64,000 nt of DNA from Ruminococcaceae bacterium KH2T8. Lineage in GTDB: Bacteria; Bacillota; Clostridia; Saccharofermentanales; Saccharofermentanaceae. Positions 7,739 to 17,079 of this stretch are shown piece by piece. The position numbers were made by a program, and so were the translations under genes. The notes under the pieces are model-generated. The model was not told where the DNA came from and did no database searches. It saw only the letters and a program-made list of their open reading frames with translations. Each line of letters starts with the position of its first letter. Position 1 is the stretch's first letter. The stretch is from assembly GCA_900111435.1 (NCBI GenBank), contig FOIY01000001.1, positions 186,001 through 250,000 on the forward strand, written 5' to 3'.

Positions 7739-9958
7739 ATGAAGAAGAGGAAAACATTTAGTAAGATACTAGCCTCGTGCGCCAGTATCGCGGTACTCGT
7801 AGGATCGTTGTCGATGAATGTATTCGCTGCTGAAAGCCAGTATGTCGGATATGATTGTCCCCGCGACGGATTTAACGTTTACGGTCTGGACAGTAACGGA
7901 AATCAGATTAAAACTACGTATAGTAACCGCGGATATCAGACGTACATTTCAGTCGACGGCAACAGCAAACAACAGCTAAAGAATGGCGACGGATCTTTTT
8001 CTTATGATACGGCGTATACTTCCGGATCAGTAGCAACTACTATCTCAGCTGATATCGATTCGACAGGAAAAGCAGTTCTTATCACATATTCGGTAACCAA
8101 TAACGGGTCCGACGCAGCCAGTATACGCCTCGGTTCCTGCGCTGACTGTATGATTGGAGGTGCCGATAACGCCCCTGTCAGAGCAAACGGCAACGGACTT
8201 TCCATGACAGATGGGACAAACAATTTCTACCTTATTCCCGGAAACGGTAATTTTACTACTATGTGGTCAGGCGGATACGGCAGCCGTGAAAGTAACGTTT
8301 TCACAAACTCAAGTTCTCATGATTATAGTGGTGACAGCGGACTTGCCTGGTCATGGTCTTTCACTGTACCGGCAGGAAGAACCGTTACTAAAGCAGTGAT
8401 CCTCGCTGCAGGCGCAGAACTTACGACACACACTATATCTTTTAACGCCAACGGCGGTTCAGGCAGCATGGAATCGACACAATTTATCTCAGGAATTTCT
8501 GCTTCCATCCCCGGAAACACTTTCACTAAGGAAGGCTACGGCTTTGTAGGCTGGTCAACGAGCCCCGACTCCACAGAAGTCGCTTATGAGGATCAGGGTG
8601 AGATAACATTGTCCGGTGATATAGAACTCTATGCATTGTGGCTCCCGCTTCCTACGATCATCGAGGATACCGAGCCGGCAACAGACCTTGTTTATACCGG
8701 TGAGCCTATCGAACTTGCTAATCCCGGACAGACTGATGAAGGTACTTTCGTATACTCCTTCTATCCTGACGGACCTTTCACGGAAGAGATCCCTACAGGA
8801 ACATCATCCGGAACATATACGGTTTATTATCGTGTACTAGGTGACGAAGATCACGCTAATACTCCCGTAGAGAGCTTTGATGTAACGATCGAAGGTACAA
8901 CAGTAACTGCTACTATCGACGGTACAGAATACGATGTCAACCCCGAGGAGACACTCGATCGTCCTGAAGATCCCACAAGACCAGGTTACGAATTTGGCGG
9001 CTGGTATTCAGATCCCGAATTCGAGGATGAATATGATTTCAGTTCTCCCGTAGGAATTGACGGTGTAACACTTTACCCCATGTGGATCCCTCTTTATGCG
9101 ACGGCAGACGAAGAACCCGAACCCAGAACTCTTACATATACAGGTGCTCCCCTTGAACTCGCAGTTCCCGGTTCAACCGAAGAAGGAACCATGGTATATG
9201 CATTAAGTCCTGACGGTCCTTTCACAGAGACTGTTCCTACTGCTACAGCATCCGGTACTTATACTGTCTACTACAAGATCCTCGGCGATGAAGATCATGC
9301 TGATTCTGAGGTTTCAAGCTTCACGGTTACAGTAGCAAGTGTTCCCGTAACAGTTACGGTCAACGGAGTTGAAACAGAAGCAAACGCAGAGACGATCCTC
9401 GCACGCCCTGCTGATCCCACAAGAGAAGGCTATGACTTCGGCGGCTGGTATACAGACGCAGATTGCCAGAACGAATACACATTCGGAAGCCCGGTAGGCG
9501 TTAACGGTGTAACACTTTATCCCAAGTGGACTGCTTTCGAATATCAGCTCACAGGCGGCGGAAGCGGCGAATGGACTGAAGGAAGCACAGACGGACTCGC
9601 ATTCAGAGCTGAAAGAACGAATAACGGCGCAGCTACTTTCTCACACTTTACCGGTGTAAAGGTAGATAGAAATACTCTTGATGAAGCTAATTACTCAGCT
9701 GAAAGCGGAAGCGTTATCGTAACTCTTAAGCCTGATTATCTTAAGACTCTCGCAGCCGGCGAGCACACTCTTGAGATCATGTTCGACGACGGCGCGTCCG
9801 TAACAACAACATTTACGATCAAGGCAGCTTCGAGCACGGTAAGCACAGGCGAAGCTCTGACAAGTACGACAACAGTCATCGGCAGCATCATGGTCATAGC
9901 TGCAGCTACACTTGTAACAGTAACTCTCACTAAGAGAATAAGAGAAGAACGCAAGTAA
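7739..9958 (+). CDS. Cell-surface protein with InlB-type repeats and non-canonical sorting-like tail
   Basis: 739 residues. Signal peptide 1-31 (cleavage near VFAA). An N-terminal domain of about 200 residues is shared with the next gene and contains a conserved CADC pair. Then an InlB B-type repeat (FNANGGSGSM ... GFVGWST), two copies of an Ig-like unit with YTGEPIEL and SGTYTVYY, each followed by a second repeat type (GYEFGGWYSD). Near the C-terminus is an X2-like module (HFTGVKVD ... GSVIVTLKPDYL). The tail is VSTGE, a hydrophobic helix and RIREERK, resembling a cell-wall sorting signal without LPXTG. Start follows AAGGAGGT. Role likely adhesion or surface display; ligand unknown. Confidence 0.88.
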   Translation: MKKRKTFSKILASCASIAVLVGSLSMNVFAAESQYVGYDCPRDGFNVYGLDSNGNQIKTTYSNRGYQTYISVDGNSKQQLKNGDGSFSYDTAYTSGSVATTISADIDSTGKAVLITYSVTNNGSDAASIRLGSCADCMIGGADNAPVRANGNGLSMTDGTNNFYLIPGNGNFTTMWSGGYGSRESNVFTNSSSHDYSGDSGLAWSWSFTVPAGRTVTKAVILAAGAELTTHTISFNANGGSGSMESTQFISGISASIPGNTFTKEGYGFVGWSTSPDSTEVAYEDQGEITLSGDIELYALWLPLPTIIEDTEPATDLVYTGEPIELANPGQTDEGTFVYSFYPDGPFTEEIPTGTSSGTYTVYYRVLGDEDHANTPVESFDVTIEGTTVTATIDGTEYDVNPEETLDRPEDPTRPGYEFGGWYSDPEFEDEYDFSSPVGIDGVTLYPMWIPLYATADEEPEPRTLTYTGAPLELAVPGSTEEGTMVYALSPDGPFTETVPTATASGTYTVYYKILGDEDHADSEVSSFTVTVASVPVTVTVNGVETEANAETILARPADPTREGYDFGGWYTDADCQNEYTFGSPVGVNGVTLYPKWTAFEYQLTGGGSGEWTEGSTDGLAFRAERTNNGAATFSHFTGVKVDRNTLDEANYSAESGSVIVTLKPDYLKTLAAGEHTLEIMFDDGASVTTTFTIKAASSTVSTGEALTSTTTVIGSIMVIAAATLVTVTLTKRIREERK

Positions 9959-10011
9959 TCAGTTCATTTTCTCACAGTTCGCTTCGGGACCATAAAAGCG
10001 GACATCGAAAG

Positions 10012-10041
10012 GGCTCTCATCGCAAGATGGGAGCCTATTTT
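10012..10041 (+). terminator. Terminator of the first surface protein gene
   Basis: GGCTCTCATC/GATGGGAGCC 10-bp stem (one G-T pair), loop GCAA, then TATTTT. Confidence 0.8.
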
Positions 10042-10079
10042 AATTCAAAAATCTCATAGAATTGATCAATCGCAAACGA

Positions 10080-10108
10080 TTGAAACTTTATAACGATATT
10101 TATATAAT
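10080..10108 (+). promoter_or_regulatory. Promoter of the second surface protein gene
   Basis: TTGAAA (10080-10085), 17-bp spacer, TATAAT (10103-10108), 40 bp ahead of the ATG. ATCTCAT near 10050 and ATGAGAT near 10128 flank it as an inverted pair. Confidence 0.7.
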
Positions 10109-10148
10109 GTTCAAGCATTTTTAATTTTATGAGATAAGGAGACTCAAC

Positions 10149-12167
10149 ATGAAGGGAAAGAAAAGCATCATGAGACGACTCATTGCTACTTGTGCAACAG
10201 TCGCTCTCACAGTCAGCACAATGGCTTTCAGTGTATTTGCTGATGTTGCTCAAAGAGGTTCCAGTGACTATATCGGTTTCGATATTAGTGCATATGGATT
10301 CAATGTTTACGGTAAGAATTCATCCAATTCTTATTTAAAGACGACATTCGGCGGTGATTTCAGCGATCCAAGCGGTGACGGATACCAGGCTCACGGCGGA
10401 GGATATTCTACATTCTTAACGGTGGATGGCAGTACTGTATATACATCCGACAGAACACCCGGCACCCCCGGTAGTATGACCCCTACTTTCAGGTATGGCG
10501 AAGACTACAGTATTAACGATGCCAGTGTTAACATTACTGCCTCGATCAACTCTTCCGGTAAGGGCGTTCTTCTTACATACACCATCACTAACAACAGTGA
10601 TTCGGACAGAACAATGTCTGTCGGTTCATGCTCAGACTGCCAGATCGCAAGCAACGACTCAGCTCTCGTAAGAAGTTATGAGGATGGACTGTCTATGAAT
10701 GACAACAACGGTAACGTTTTCTATCTTCTCCCTGTCAGCGATGAGTTCACAACATTGTGGTCAGGATATTACGGATACAGATATAGTAACCTCACAACAA
10801 ACGAAGGCTCTCATAGCTATACAGGTGATAGCGGACTTGTATGGAGTTGGTCTGTAAACGTTCCCGCACACGGAACTGCTACAAGAACATGTATCATCTC
10901 CTGCGGTGAGACTCAGGTACTTACAAGACACACAGTTAACTTCGACGCTAACGGCGGTGAAGGTTCCATGGACAGCAGGACTTTCGTTGACGGCGTAGAG
11001 AGCATCCTTCCCGCTAACACTTTCACAAGAGAAGGTTATGACTTCATGGGTTGGTCCACAAGCGCTGACTCCGACGAAGTTGCTTATGCAAACCAGGGCG
11101 CTATCGCACTTACTGCAGACACAACACTTTATGCTGTATGGTCTCTTCACAGAGATCCTTCCTCCTGCACTGCACCCGAGGGCTTAAGCCTTACATATAA
11201 CGGTGCTGCACAGGAGCTCGTAACTCCCGGTTCCACATCTGACGGTACAATGGTCTACAGCCTTGATGAGAACGGTGAGTTCACATCTGCTATTCCTACA
11301 GGTACAGCTTCCGGCACATATACTGTTTACTACATGGTACAGGGCAACGCTACACACTTTGACTCTTCCGTAGCAAGCGTAGAAGCTACTATCTCTCCCC
11401 TTATGGTTCCCGTTTCCATCGACGGTAACCGTGTTGCAGAGATCAGCGCAGAGGAAGCATATGCTCAGCCCGAGGCTCCCACAAGATACGGCTATGATTT
11501 CGCAGGCTGGTATGCTGATTCCAGATATACAACAGAATATGATTTCACACAGCCTGTTGGCATCAACGGTGCTGAGATCTTCACAAAGTGGGAAACAGTT
11601 TCCTACGATTTCGTAGGTGCTCCCTTAGCATCCGAGGACGGACTTACATTCACAGTTGAAAGAAACATCAATGAGCCTTCCACATACTCTCACTTCACGG
11701 GAGTTAAGGTTGACGGCGAAGAGCTTTCTTCTGACAACTACGTAGCAATCAGCGGAAGCGTTATCCTTACACTTAATGCTGATTACATGAATTCACTTTC
11801 CAACGGAACACATTCTCTCGAGCTCATGTTCGACGATGCTGATTCCGCTACAACAACATTCACTGTAGGCACGGCACCCGCAGCAACAACAACTACTACA
11901 ACAACAGAAACAACTCCTACTGCTACTGTTCTCGGTGTACAGAGAGCTCCTGAGACAACTCCTTCCGAGGAGACAACTACAACAGAAGCTTCTAAGGCAG
12001 ATGCTGAAGCAACAGCAACTCCTACACCTACAACAGCACCTTCAAATACTGTATCTACAGGTGAGGCTTCCAACGCTTCCCGCATCGTAATGGGTATCAT
12101 CCTTCTCGCTGCAGGCGCTGTAGTTGCTTCCCGTTATATGGTAAGAACAAAGGAAGAAAGAAAATAA
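10149..12167 (+). CDS. Second InlB-repeat cell-surface protein, paralogue of the preceding gene
   Basis: 672 residues. Same plan as its neighbour: signal peptide (to about 31), N-terminal domain with a CSDC pair aligned to CADC, one InlB repeat (FDANGGEGSM), one Ig-like unit with SGTYTVYY, the GYDFAGWYAD repeat, and the X2-like module. It adds a Thr-rich spacer of roughly 70 residues, typical of wall-spanning linkers. The C-terminus is again VSTGE, hydrophobic helix, RTKEERK. It has one Ig-like unit where the neighbour has two, consistent with duplication and repeat loss or gain. Own promoter and ribosome site (AAGGAG). Codon use is extremely regular, as in highly expressed genes. Confidence 0.88.
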   Translation: MKGKKSIMRRLIATCATVALTVSTMAFSVFADVAQRGSSDYIGFDISAYGFNVYGKNSSNSYLKTTFGGDFSDPSGDGYQAHGGGYSTFLTVDGSTVYTSDRTPGTPGSMTPTFRYGEDYSINDASVNITASINSSGKGVLLTYTITNNSDSDRTMSVGSCSDCQIASNDSALVRSYEDGLSMNDNNGNVFYLLPVSDEFTTLWSGYYGYRYSNLTTNEGSHSYTGDSGLVWSWSVNVPAHGTATRTCIISCGETQVLTRHTVNFDANGGEGSMDSRTFVDGVESILPANTFTREGYDFMGWSTSADSDEVAYANQGAIALTADTTLYAVWSLHRDPSSCTAPEGLSLTYNGAAQELVTPGSTSDGTMVYSLDENGEFTSAIPTGTASGTYTVYYMVQGNATHFDSSVASVEATISPLMVPVSIDGNRVAEISAEEAYAQPEAPTRYGYDFAGWYADSRYTTEYDFTQPVGINGAEIFTKWETVSYDFVGAPLASEDGLTFTVERNINEPSTYSHFTGVKVDGEELSSDNYVAISGSVILTLNADYMNSLSNGTHSLELMFDDADSATTTFTVGTAPAATTTTTTTETTPTATVLGVQRAPETTPSEETTTTEASKADAEATATPTPTTAPSNTVSTGEASNASRIVMGIILLAAGAVVASRYMVRTKEERK

Positions 12168-12205
12168 TCTGACTTCCCGTTTCTGAGAATATATCAACGG
12201 AGTTC

Positions 12206-12243
12206 ACACCCCGCTCTTCTTCAGGAAGATGCGGGGTGTTCTT
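12206..12243 (+). terminator. Terminator of the second surface protein gene
   Basis: ACACCCCG(C)TCTTC with GGAAGA(T)GCGGGGTGT around a 4-nt loop, then TTCTTAT. Confidence 0.8.
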
Positions 12244-12250
12244 ATATCCG

Positions 12251-13339
12251 TCATATGGAAAATATGTAGCCGGCCAGCGGAGACATGATTATCATGACAA
12301 CCGAAAAGCACCACGAGTTGACCGATATCAGAGTCGCTCTTTGGGCCGGCGGGACCATGGAATTCAGCTCAACATCTGCCCTTATCTGAATAAGATCATC
12401 TGCGAAAGCAGCCATGAAGCCACCTACAGTCATTATCCAAGCTACACCCGTGAAGTTCGCCATAAAGCCTGTTACCACCACTGTAAGTGACAACAGGAAT
12501 ATCCTTCTGAAAGGCCAGTTCTTCACTTTGACTGACAGAAATGCACCCAGGACACCGCCCATGGACATAACAAAGAGAAGCGGTCCTAAGATCCAGTCCT
12601 TTATTCCCGTCAGAGGCAGTTTAGCCTGAAGGAAGAACAATAAGAGCACATCGAACGCACCGATCAGCGCATTTCGGAATATAAGACCCGTGGCTTTCCT
12701 GTTACCCTTAAGGAACCTGAAGCTCTCCTGATAGCACTCCTTTACCCTGTCCGTAAAGCTCTTATCAGCTTTCTCTTCTATGACCTTATTCTCGCGAAGC
12801 GTCATGACGATAATGATCTGGATCAAAGTGATCACAATACTTATAAGGTGCGCCTTGGTATTTCCGAGCATGACCGCAAGGCCTGCAGCTAAAGTTGCAG
12901 CTCCGTTGGCACATCTGTATATCACGGTCTGTGTCGAGATATATCCGTCATATTCATCTTTCCTGCCGCGCTCGAGCAAAGTATCGTATGCCAGTGCCGA
13001 ATCAGATCCGCTGGCAAAATTATATGTAAGAGCCGAGAACGCGATCGATACGCATACACCGGGGAAGCTCACGAATAATATCCTAGTGGCTGCAGAGATC
13101 AAGGCACAGATACATGACATGAGAAGGCTCTTCTTTCGCCCGAAGACATCGGCGAATATACCTGACGGGATCTCGGCCATCAGACTTACGATATGAAAGA
13201 CCGTCTCGAACAGTCCGACCTCGACTATGGTAAAACCCTGAGATACGAGCAGAAGCACCCAGGCCGCGCCGGCGATCGAGAGGTTACCTAAAAGATTAAA
13301 TGCATACAGCTTTCGAAGCTGTCTTTTAACGTTATCCAT
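12251..13339 (-). CDS. Major facilitator superfamily exporter
   Basis: 362 residues, about 12 hydrophobic segments, slightly shorter than the usual 400. The loop between helices 2 and 3 reads GIFADVFGRKK, the MFS motif A (GxLaDrxGrkk). The middle loop (about 175-205) is charged. It resembles drug/macrolide-type exporters; the substrate is not determinable. The start (ATG 13339) has a perfect AAGGAGT ribosome site at 6 nt spacing, but that site is the 3' arm of a hairpin. A short leader ORF with its own promoter precedes it. That layout is what inducible antibiotic-export genes use, so drug-induced expression is a strong inference. Confidence 0.85.
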   Translation of the reverse strand: MDNVKRQLRKLYAFNLLGNLSIAGAAWVLLLVSQGFTIVEVGLFETVFHIVSLMAEIPSGIFADVFGRKKSLLMSCICALISAATRILFVSFPGVCVSIAFSALTYNFASGSDSALAYDTLLERGRKDEYDGYISTQTVIYRCANGAATLAAGLAVMLGNTKAHLISIVITLIQIIIVMTLRENKVIEEKADKSFTDRVKECYQESFRFLKGNRKATGLIFRNALIGAFDVLLLFFLQAKLPLTGIKDWILGPLLFVMSMGGVLGAFLSVKVKNWPFRRIFLLSLTVVVTGFMANFTGVAWIMTVGGFMAAFADDLIQIRADVELNSMVPPAQRATLISVNSWCFSVVMIIMSPLAGYIFSI

Positions 13340-13345
13340 AATAAA

Positions 13346-13376
13346 ACTCCTTGAGATTACTGTGATCTTAAGGAGT
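13346..13376 (-). promoter_or_regulatory. Ribosome-site-sequestering hairpin (possible attenuator) before the MFS gene
   Basis: On the minus-strand RNA ACUCCUU pairs with AAGGAGU and AGAU with AUCU (one mismatch between, 7-nt loop). The AAGGAGU arm is the MFS ribosome site. The arm is followed by UUUUAUU, so the same structure could act as a terminator. CUGACUC (13373-13379) can alternatively pair with GGGUCAG (13434-13440) inside the leader ORF, which would open the hairpin. Confidence 0.7.
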
Positions 13377-13411
13377 CAGAACGTCTTTTTCAGAATGGGA
13401 TGTTACTTAGT

Positions 13412-13498
13412 TTATTTTCCGAAAAAGGGCGCACTGACCCTGTCGGATGCTCTGTAGTAACCGTTCATGAGCTGAATATTGGTTGTGATCCAGTACAT
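13412..13498 (-). CDS. 28-residue leader peptide of the MFS exporter gene
   Basis: A short frame of 28 codons plus TAA, preceded by AAAGGGG at 8 nt and located 20-25 bp after a strong promoter. The peptide starts MYWITTNIQLMNGYY and ends APFFGK. It stops 35 nt before the hairpin that hides the exporter's ribosome site. Codons 20-22 contain GGGTCAG, which is complementary to the 5' arm region of that hairpin. A ribosome stalled before those codons would leave them free to pair and would expose the exporter start. This is the logic of erm/cat-type attenuators; the inducer is unknown. Confidence 0.65.
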   Translation of the reverse strand: MYWITTNIQLMNGYYRASDRVSAPFFGK

Positions 13499-13528
13499 AT
13501 CTGCGCCCCTTTCTGTAAGCTTTTGTTT

Positions 13529-13558
13529 ATTCTAGCACTATGACTCAAAGTCGGTCAA
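13529..13558 (-). promoter_or_regulatory. Promoter of the leader-MFS transcript
   Basis: Minus-strand TTGACC (13553-13558), 18-bp spacer, TAGAAT (13529-13534). The -35 overlaps the stop codon of the upstream PEBP gene. Confidence 0.7.
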
Positions 13559-14169
13559 CTGACCGCTCTGAATGATCCTTCGATCTTTCCGTATGCCAGG
13601 ATATTACCCGTAGGCTCATCAGTGGAGATCCTGTCGATCTGCGAGATGAACTTATCGAAATCAAACTCCAAAGGTTTTCCTACACTGCCCGGGAAATACA
13701 TAGATCTCGGAGCACCTGACGGGAGCGTAGATTCATCAAATGACCTCTCCTTGAGGGCGAAGACGTAGATCACATAGCGATGCGTACCGCTCGGCGGATA
13801 AGGTCCTATGTATTCGGATGTCTGAACCGAATCTCCCCATCCGAGAGGCAGGCTCGTCTCATGAACGTCAATAGCCTTCCAGTGAACGAACATATCGGAT
13901 GTCTCATCGAACATATAGATAAGATATTCCTCGGCTCCGGCTACGGGAGACCATGAAAGCTGGGGCGTCTTGTTTTCACCTACGGATGTATTGGAGATCT
14001 GATCGATCCACATCTCGGTTCCCGAGATACTCGTGGAAGAAACCTTAAAAGACTGAATGGAGCTCAACTTTCGAGAGCTCGAACCACCGACGCCGCACGA
14101 TGCGACACTTATAAGGATCGTCATGATCAGAAGTATTGATATAGTAAGCTTTGTCTTTCGCGTATTCAT
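13555..14169 (-). CDS. PEBP/YbhB-family lipoprotein
   Basis: 204 residues. N-terminal lipoprotein signal with lipobox SVASC (Cys 25). The rest is a phosphatidylethanolamine-binding-protein/YbhB-like fold: NKTPQLSWSPV in the middle and the hallmark YIGPYPPSGTHRYVIYVFAL (about 120-140). PEBP proteins bind small anionic ligands; in bacteria no firm function is established. It is anchored outside the membrane. It lies 24 bp downstream of the HD-GYP gene, in the same direction, so co-transcription is likely. Confidence 0.88.
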   Translation of the reverse strand: MNTRKTKLTISILLIMTILISVASCGVGGSSSRKLSSIQSFKVSSTSISGTEMWIDQISNTSVGENKTPQLSWSPVAGAEEYLIYMFDETSDMFVHWKAIDVHETSLPLGWGDSVQTSEYIGPYPPSGTHRYVIYVFALKERSFDESTLPSGAPRSMYFPGSVGKPLEFDFDKFISQIDRISTDEPTGNILAYGKIEGSFRAVS

Positions 14170-14192
14170 AGTTCTATTATACTACTTTCGTT

Positions 14193-16337
14193 TCATTCTT
14201 CGCTGAAATCATCAGCTATCTTTCTGACTTCATCCGAAGCTTCGATGAAGAGCTTAGAGAGCGTCGGATCAAAATGAGTACCTGCACCCTCCTTTATGAC
14301 GTTCATTGCTTCTTCGAAAGTATAAGGCTTCTTGTAACTTCGCCTCGAGACAAGCGCATCGAATACATCCGCAATGGTCATTATCCTTGCCGAAAGCGGT
14401 ATCTCATCGCCCTTAAGACCTTCCGGGTATCCGGAGCCGTCGAACTTCTCATGGTGATAATTTGCCATATTGGCTGCCATCTTAAGATAACCTGATTCGG
14501 GAACCTTCTCTATTACCTGCTCGATGACTTTTCTGCCTGAAGATGTGTGACTCTTCATGACGGCAAACTCCTCATCGGTGAGCTTACCTGTCTTATTGAG
14601 GATCAGGTCGGAAACGGCGATCTTTCCTATATCGTGGAGAGGCGCCGAATCACGAAGATATGAGACATATTCATCTGTTACGATATCGGGATAAAGTCCT
14701 GCCTCCTGTACCTTTCTTCCGAGGAGCTCCGTATACGCCGCGGTCTTCTTGATATGATCACCCGTGCACTTATCCCTGTTCTCGACCATATCGGCGAGTA
14801 CCATGATAAGTCCGCTCTGCATCTTCGCTATAGTCTCCTGCTTGGCCTGGACGTCGGCAAAATACTTCATACTGTCGGCGGTCGTCTTCGAGAATGCTCC
14901 ATAGAGGTTCTCGATCTCATCACCCGTATGGATCTCGAGCTTACCGATGTTATCGACGTTATCCTCTCTTACTTCTTCGCTGTCGTAAGCGAAAGCCTTG
15001 GCCGTATAAGCCATCGAGTTAACGGGATAGATTATGCCGTATTCGGCGAGCCAGAGTCCTACAGCCAGTACGAGGATAAAGAATCCGGTAAAAAGTGATA
15101 TCTGCTTAGCCAGGAACGAATAGGATTCGGTAATGAGCTGCGTCATGGAGATATCGGCAGCGGCATAGCAGACACATCTTCCCTCACTGTCATAGACGGG
15201 CGTATAAGACGTCAGGAGCCAGCCGTAGGAATCGTTAGTTATTATCGACGGGATATCCTCCCCTTTTAAAAGATGAGGAACATATTCGGAGAATGACTCA
15301 TCGAAAGGTATCACGTCACCGGGCTCAGAGCCTGCTTCACCATCGATCGTATCGAGGTCAAATACGACATGGCAGCCGTCATCCTCGATCCTGTAGACAT
15401 AAAGATAGAGGATATCAGGAGAACTGTTACGTATGCCGTAAAGAAGATCTTCTGTCTTCTTATAGCCTTCAGCATCTTCACCTTTTTCCAGGAAATCATC
15501 CACCTTGTCCGGATCTATCACGCTCGCGGCGAGATTAGATACACTCTCGCCTATCGTTGTATGGTCTTCGATCGTAGATCTTCTGAAGAGATAATATCCG
15601 ATCAGAACAGCTACGATAGCAACCAGGAGAGAAGCAACGGTCAAAAGGAGAAGGATCTTGGTCCTCAAGGATATCCTTCGGACAGTACCCTTACTCAGAG
15701 CTATCCTGATATCTTCCGACAGTGGTCTTTGCTGCCAGCCGTCGTATCGGAACTTCTCCTCTATCTTATTCGGCAGTATCGTGATCACGGCATATACGAT
15801 AGCGATACTTATGAACTTATCAATTACATCGATCGAATAGTCGGCAATGAACTGGGCAGCGAACATCGGCATACTGAAGCGGTTATATAGCCCGAGTGCG
15901 AAAGACGCCGTTACGCCTTCAGTCGCAAACCCGAACAGGAACCAGGTAAGAACAGAACCTATGCCGCCTCCGACAAATGCCAGTACAAATACGAGAAGGA
16001 TTGCTTTATATACTTTCCGAAAGTATCCCTTACGAGCAAAATGCGAAGTCGTCATCGCAAGGAGGACATTTATCGCTCCATAGTAGATCGATGAGTAGTC
16101 ACCTGTCATGACCTTCAGAATATTGGTAAAGAAACCTACAGCGATTCCGGGGAGCGTGCCGCTCATGGCTGCTACCAGGATCGTACCGATGGAATCAAAG
16201 TAAAACGGTACATTCAGAAGGCCTGCAACGATCGAACCTAATAAATTAAGTGAGATACCGAATATGCACAGCAATGCTACGCGTCCCATCCTGCGGCGCA
16301 TCAAACCCTGAGTTACAGCCTTCCTTAATTGCATCAT
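14193..16337 (-). CDS. Membrane sensor with HD-GYP phosphodiesterase domain
   Basis: 714 residues. N-terminal part (about 15-205) has six hydrophobic segments that resemble an ECF-type substrate-binding membrane domain, with small-residue-rich helices. A transmembrane helix near 225-250 is followed by a roughly 160-residue extracytoplasmic sensor region, a second helix near 405-425, a HAMP-like linker, then the HD-GYP domain from about 510. There, HIKKTAAY, LHDIGKIAV, HTSSGRKV, YHHEKFDGSGYPEGL and DVFDALVSRRSYK give all metal ligands and the GYP motif. It probably hydrolyses cyclic di-GMP or a related dinucleotide in response to an external signal. The ligand is unknown. Confidence 0.9.
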   Translation of the reverse strand: MMQLRKAVTQGLMRRRMGRVALLCIFGISLNLLGSIVAGLLNVPFYFDSIGTILVAAMSGTLPGIAVGFFTNILKVMTGDYSSIYYGAINVLLAMTTSHFARKGYFRKVYKAILLVFVLAFVGGGIGSVLTWFLFGFATEGVTASFALGLYNRFSMPMFAAQFIADYSIDVIDKFISIAIVYAVITILPNKIEEKFRYDGWQQRPLSEDIRIALSKGTVRRISLRTKILLLLTVASLLVAIVAVLIGYYLFRRSTIEDHTTIGESVSNLAASVIDPDKVDDFLEKGEDAEGYKKTEDLLYGIRNSSPDILYLYVYRIEDDGCHVVFDLDTIDGEAGSEPGDVIPFDESFSEYVPHLLKGEDIPSIITNDSYGWLLTSYTPVYDSEGRCVCYAAADISMTQLITESYSFLAKQISLFTGFFILVLAVGLWLAEYGIIYPVNSMAYTAKAFAYDSEEVREDNVDNIGKLEIHTGDEIENLYGAFSKTTADSMKYFADVQAKQETIAKMQSGLIMVLADMVENRDKCTGDHIKKTAAYTELLGRKVQEAGLYPDIVTDEYVSYLRDSAPLHDIGKIAVSDLILNKTGKLTDEEFAVMKSHTSSGRKVIEQVIEKVPESGYLKMAANMANYHHEKFDGSGYPEGLKGDEIPLSARIMTIADVFDALVSRRSYKKPYTFEEAMNVIKEGAGTHFDPTLSKLFIEASDEVRKIADDFSEE

Positions 16338-16432
16338 AAAACAACGCCTTCTAACGCATCTTTATAATGTGATTATAGCCGTAAAAATATCAGAAAATAT
16401 TAACTTTTAATGAACGGTTACCCTGTTAATGG

Positions 16433-16990
16433 TCATTCAAGAACCGCATCCATCAGGGCTACATACATGTTTTCGCCTTCATAGTAGGTCGTAAAGACTC
16501 CGACGACCGTTATCTCCTCATCATCTTCGGGATACTCACCCTCTGAAAGATAATACTCAAGTCCCTGCGAACAGCATGCTGCCGCATCCGATATGAAACA
16601 TGCATAGTAAGTATTTCCCGTAGCTTCGTCATACGCGGAGATAGCTGTTCCCTTCATTCTTACCGTAACGCCTTCATAATCGGCCGGGGACGATACCATT
16701 CCGAAAACATTTGCATAGAGCATATCGGAATTCATGTTGGAAAGATCTATCTGGACTTCGCCTCTCTGGTAGGAAACATCGGGACTATCACCTGATGACT
16801 GATCAGCCGAAGCTTCAGTCGTCTCATCAGAAGCGACCGAACCGTCTTCTTCCGCCATCCTGCTCTCGAGGACGTCCTGGACACCCGATGTCGTACTTGA
16901 GATATGCTGTCCTGAGCCGGAGGAAGCACACGAAGTCATGAGCATCGTAAGTAAAAGTACTGTAGCTACTGCATTTCTTTTATTTTTCAT
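16433..16990 (-). CDS. Lipoprotein with paired cysteines, in a metal-uptake operon
   Basis: 185 residues from ATG 16990, which follows AAGGTGATAG; a longer frame upstream lacks a ribosome site and would hide the signal. Lipobox MTSCASS. A low-complexity Ser/Asp/Glu region leads to a C-terminal OB-like domain with VTVRMKGTA and DAAACCSQGLEYYL; the adjacent Cys pair could bind metal. It is third in an operon after a ZnuA-like protein and a His/Cys-rich membrane peptide, under a Fur-family box, so a role in metal capture or handover is inferred. I do not know an established function. Confidence 0.8.
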   Translation of the reverse strand: MKNKRNAVATVLLLTMLMTSCASSGSGQHISSTTSGVQDVLESRMAEEDGSVASDETTEASADQSSGDSPDVSYQRGEVQIDLSNMNSDMLYANVFGMVSSPADYEGVTVRMKGTAISAYDEATGNTYYACFISDAAACCSQGLEYYLSEGEYPEDDEEITVVGVFTTYYEGENMYVALMDAVLE

Positions 16991-17013
16991 CTCTATCACC
17001 TTAATAAGAAGTA

Positions 17014-17046
17014 CGCCGGACCGACAAATAATATGTCGATCCGACG
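17014..17046 (-). other. Intercistronic stem-loop in the metal-uptake operon
   Basis: CGTCGGATCGACA and TGTCGGTCCGGCG form a 13-bp stem with two G-U pairs around TATTATT. No T-run follows, so it is more likely an mRNA-stability or attenuation structure than a terminator. Confidence 0.55.
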
Positions 17047-17079
17047 TTCTCATTATACTCTTTTCTTAGGATAAGTATC

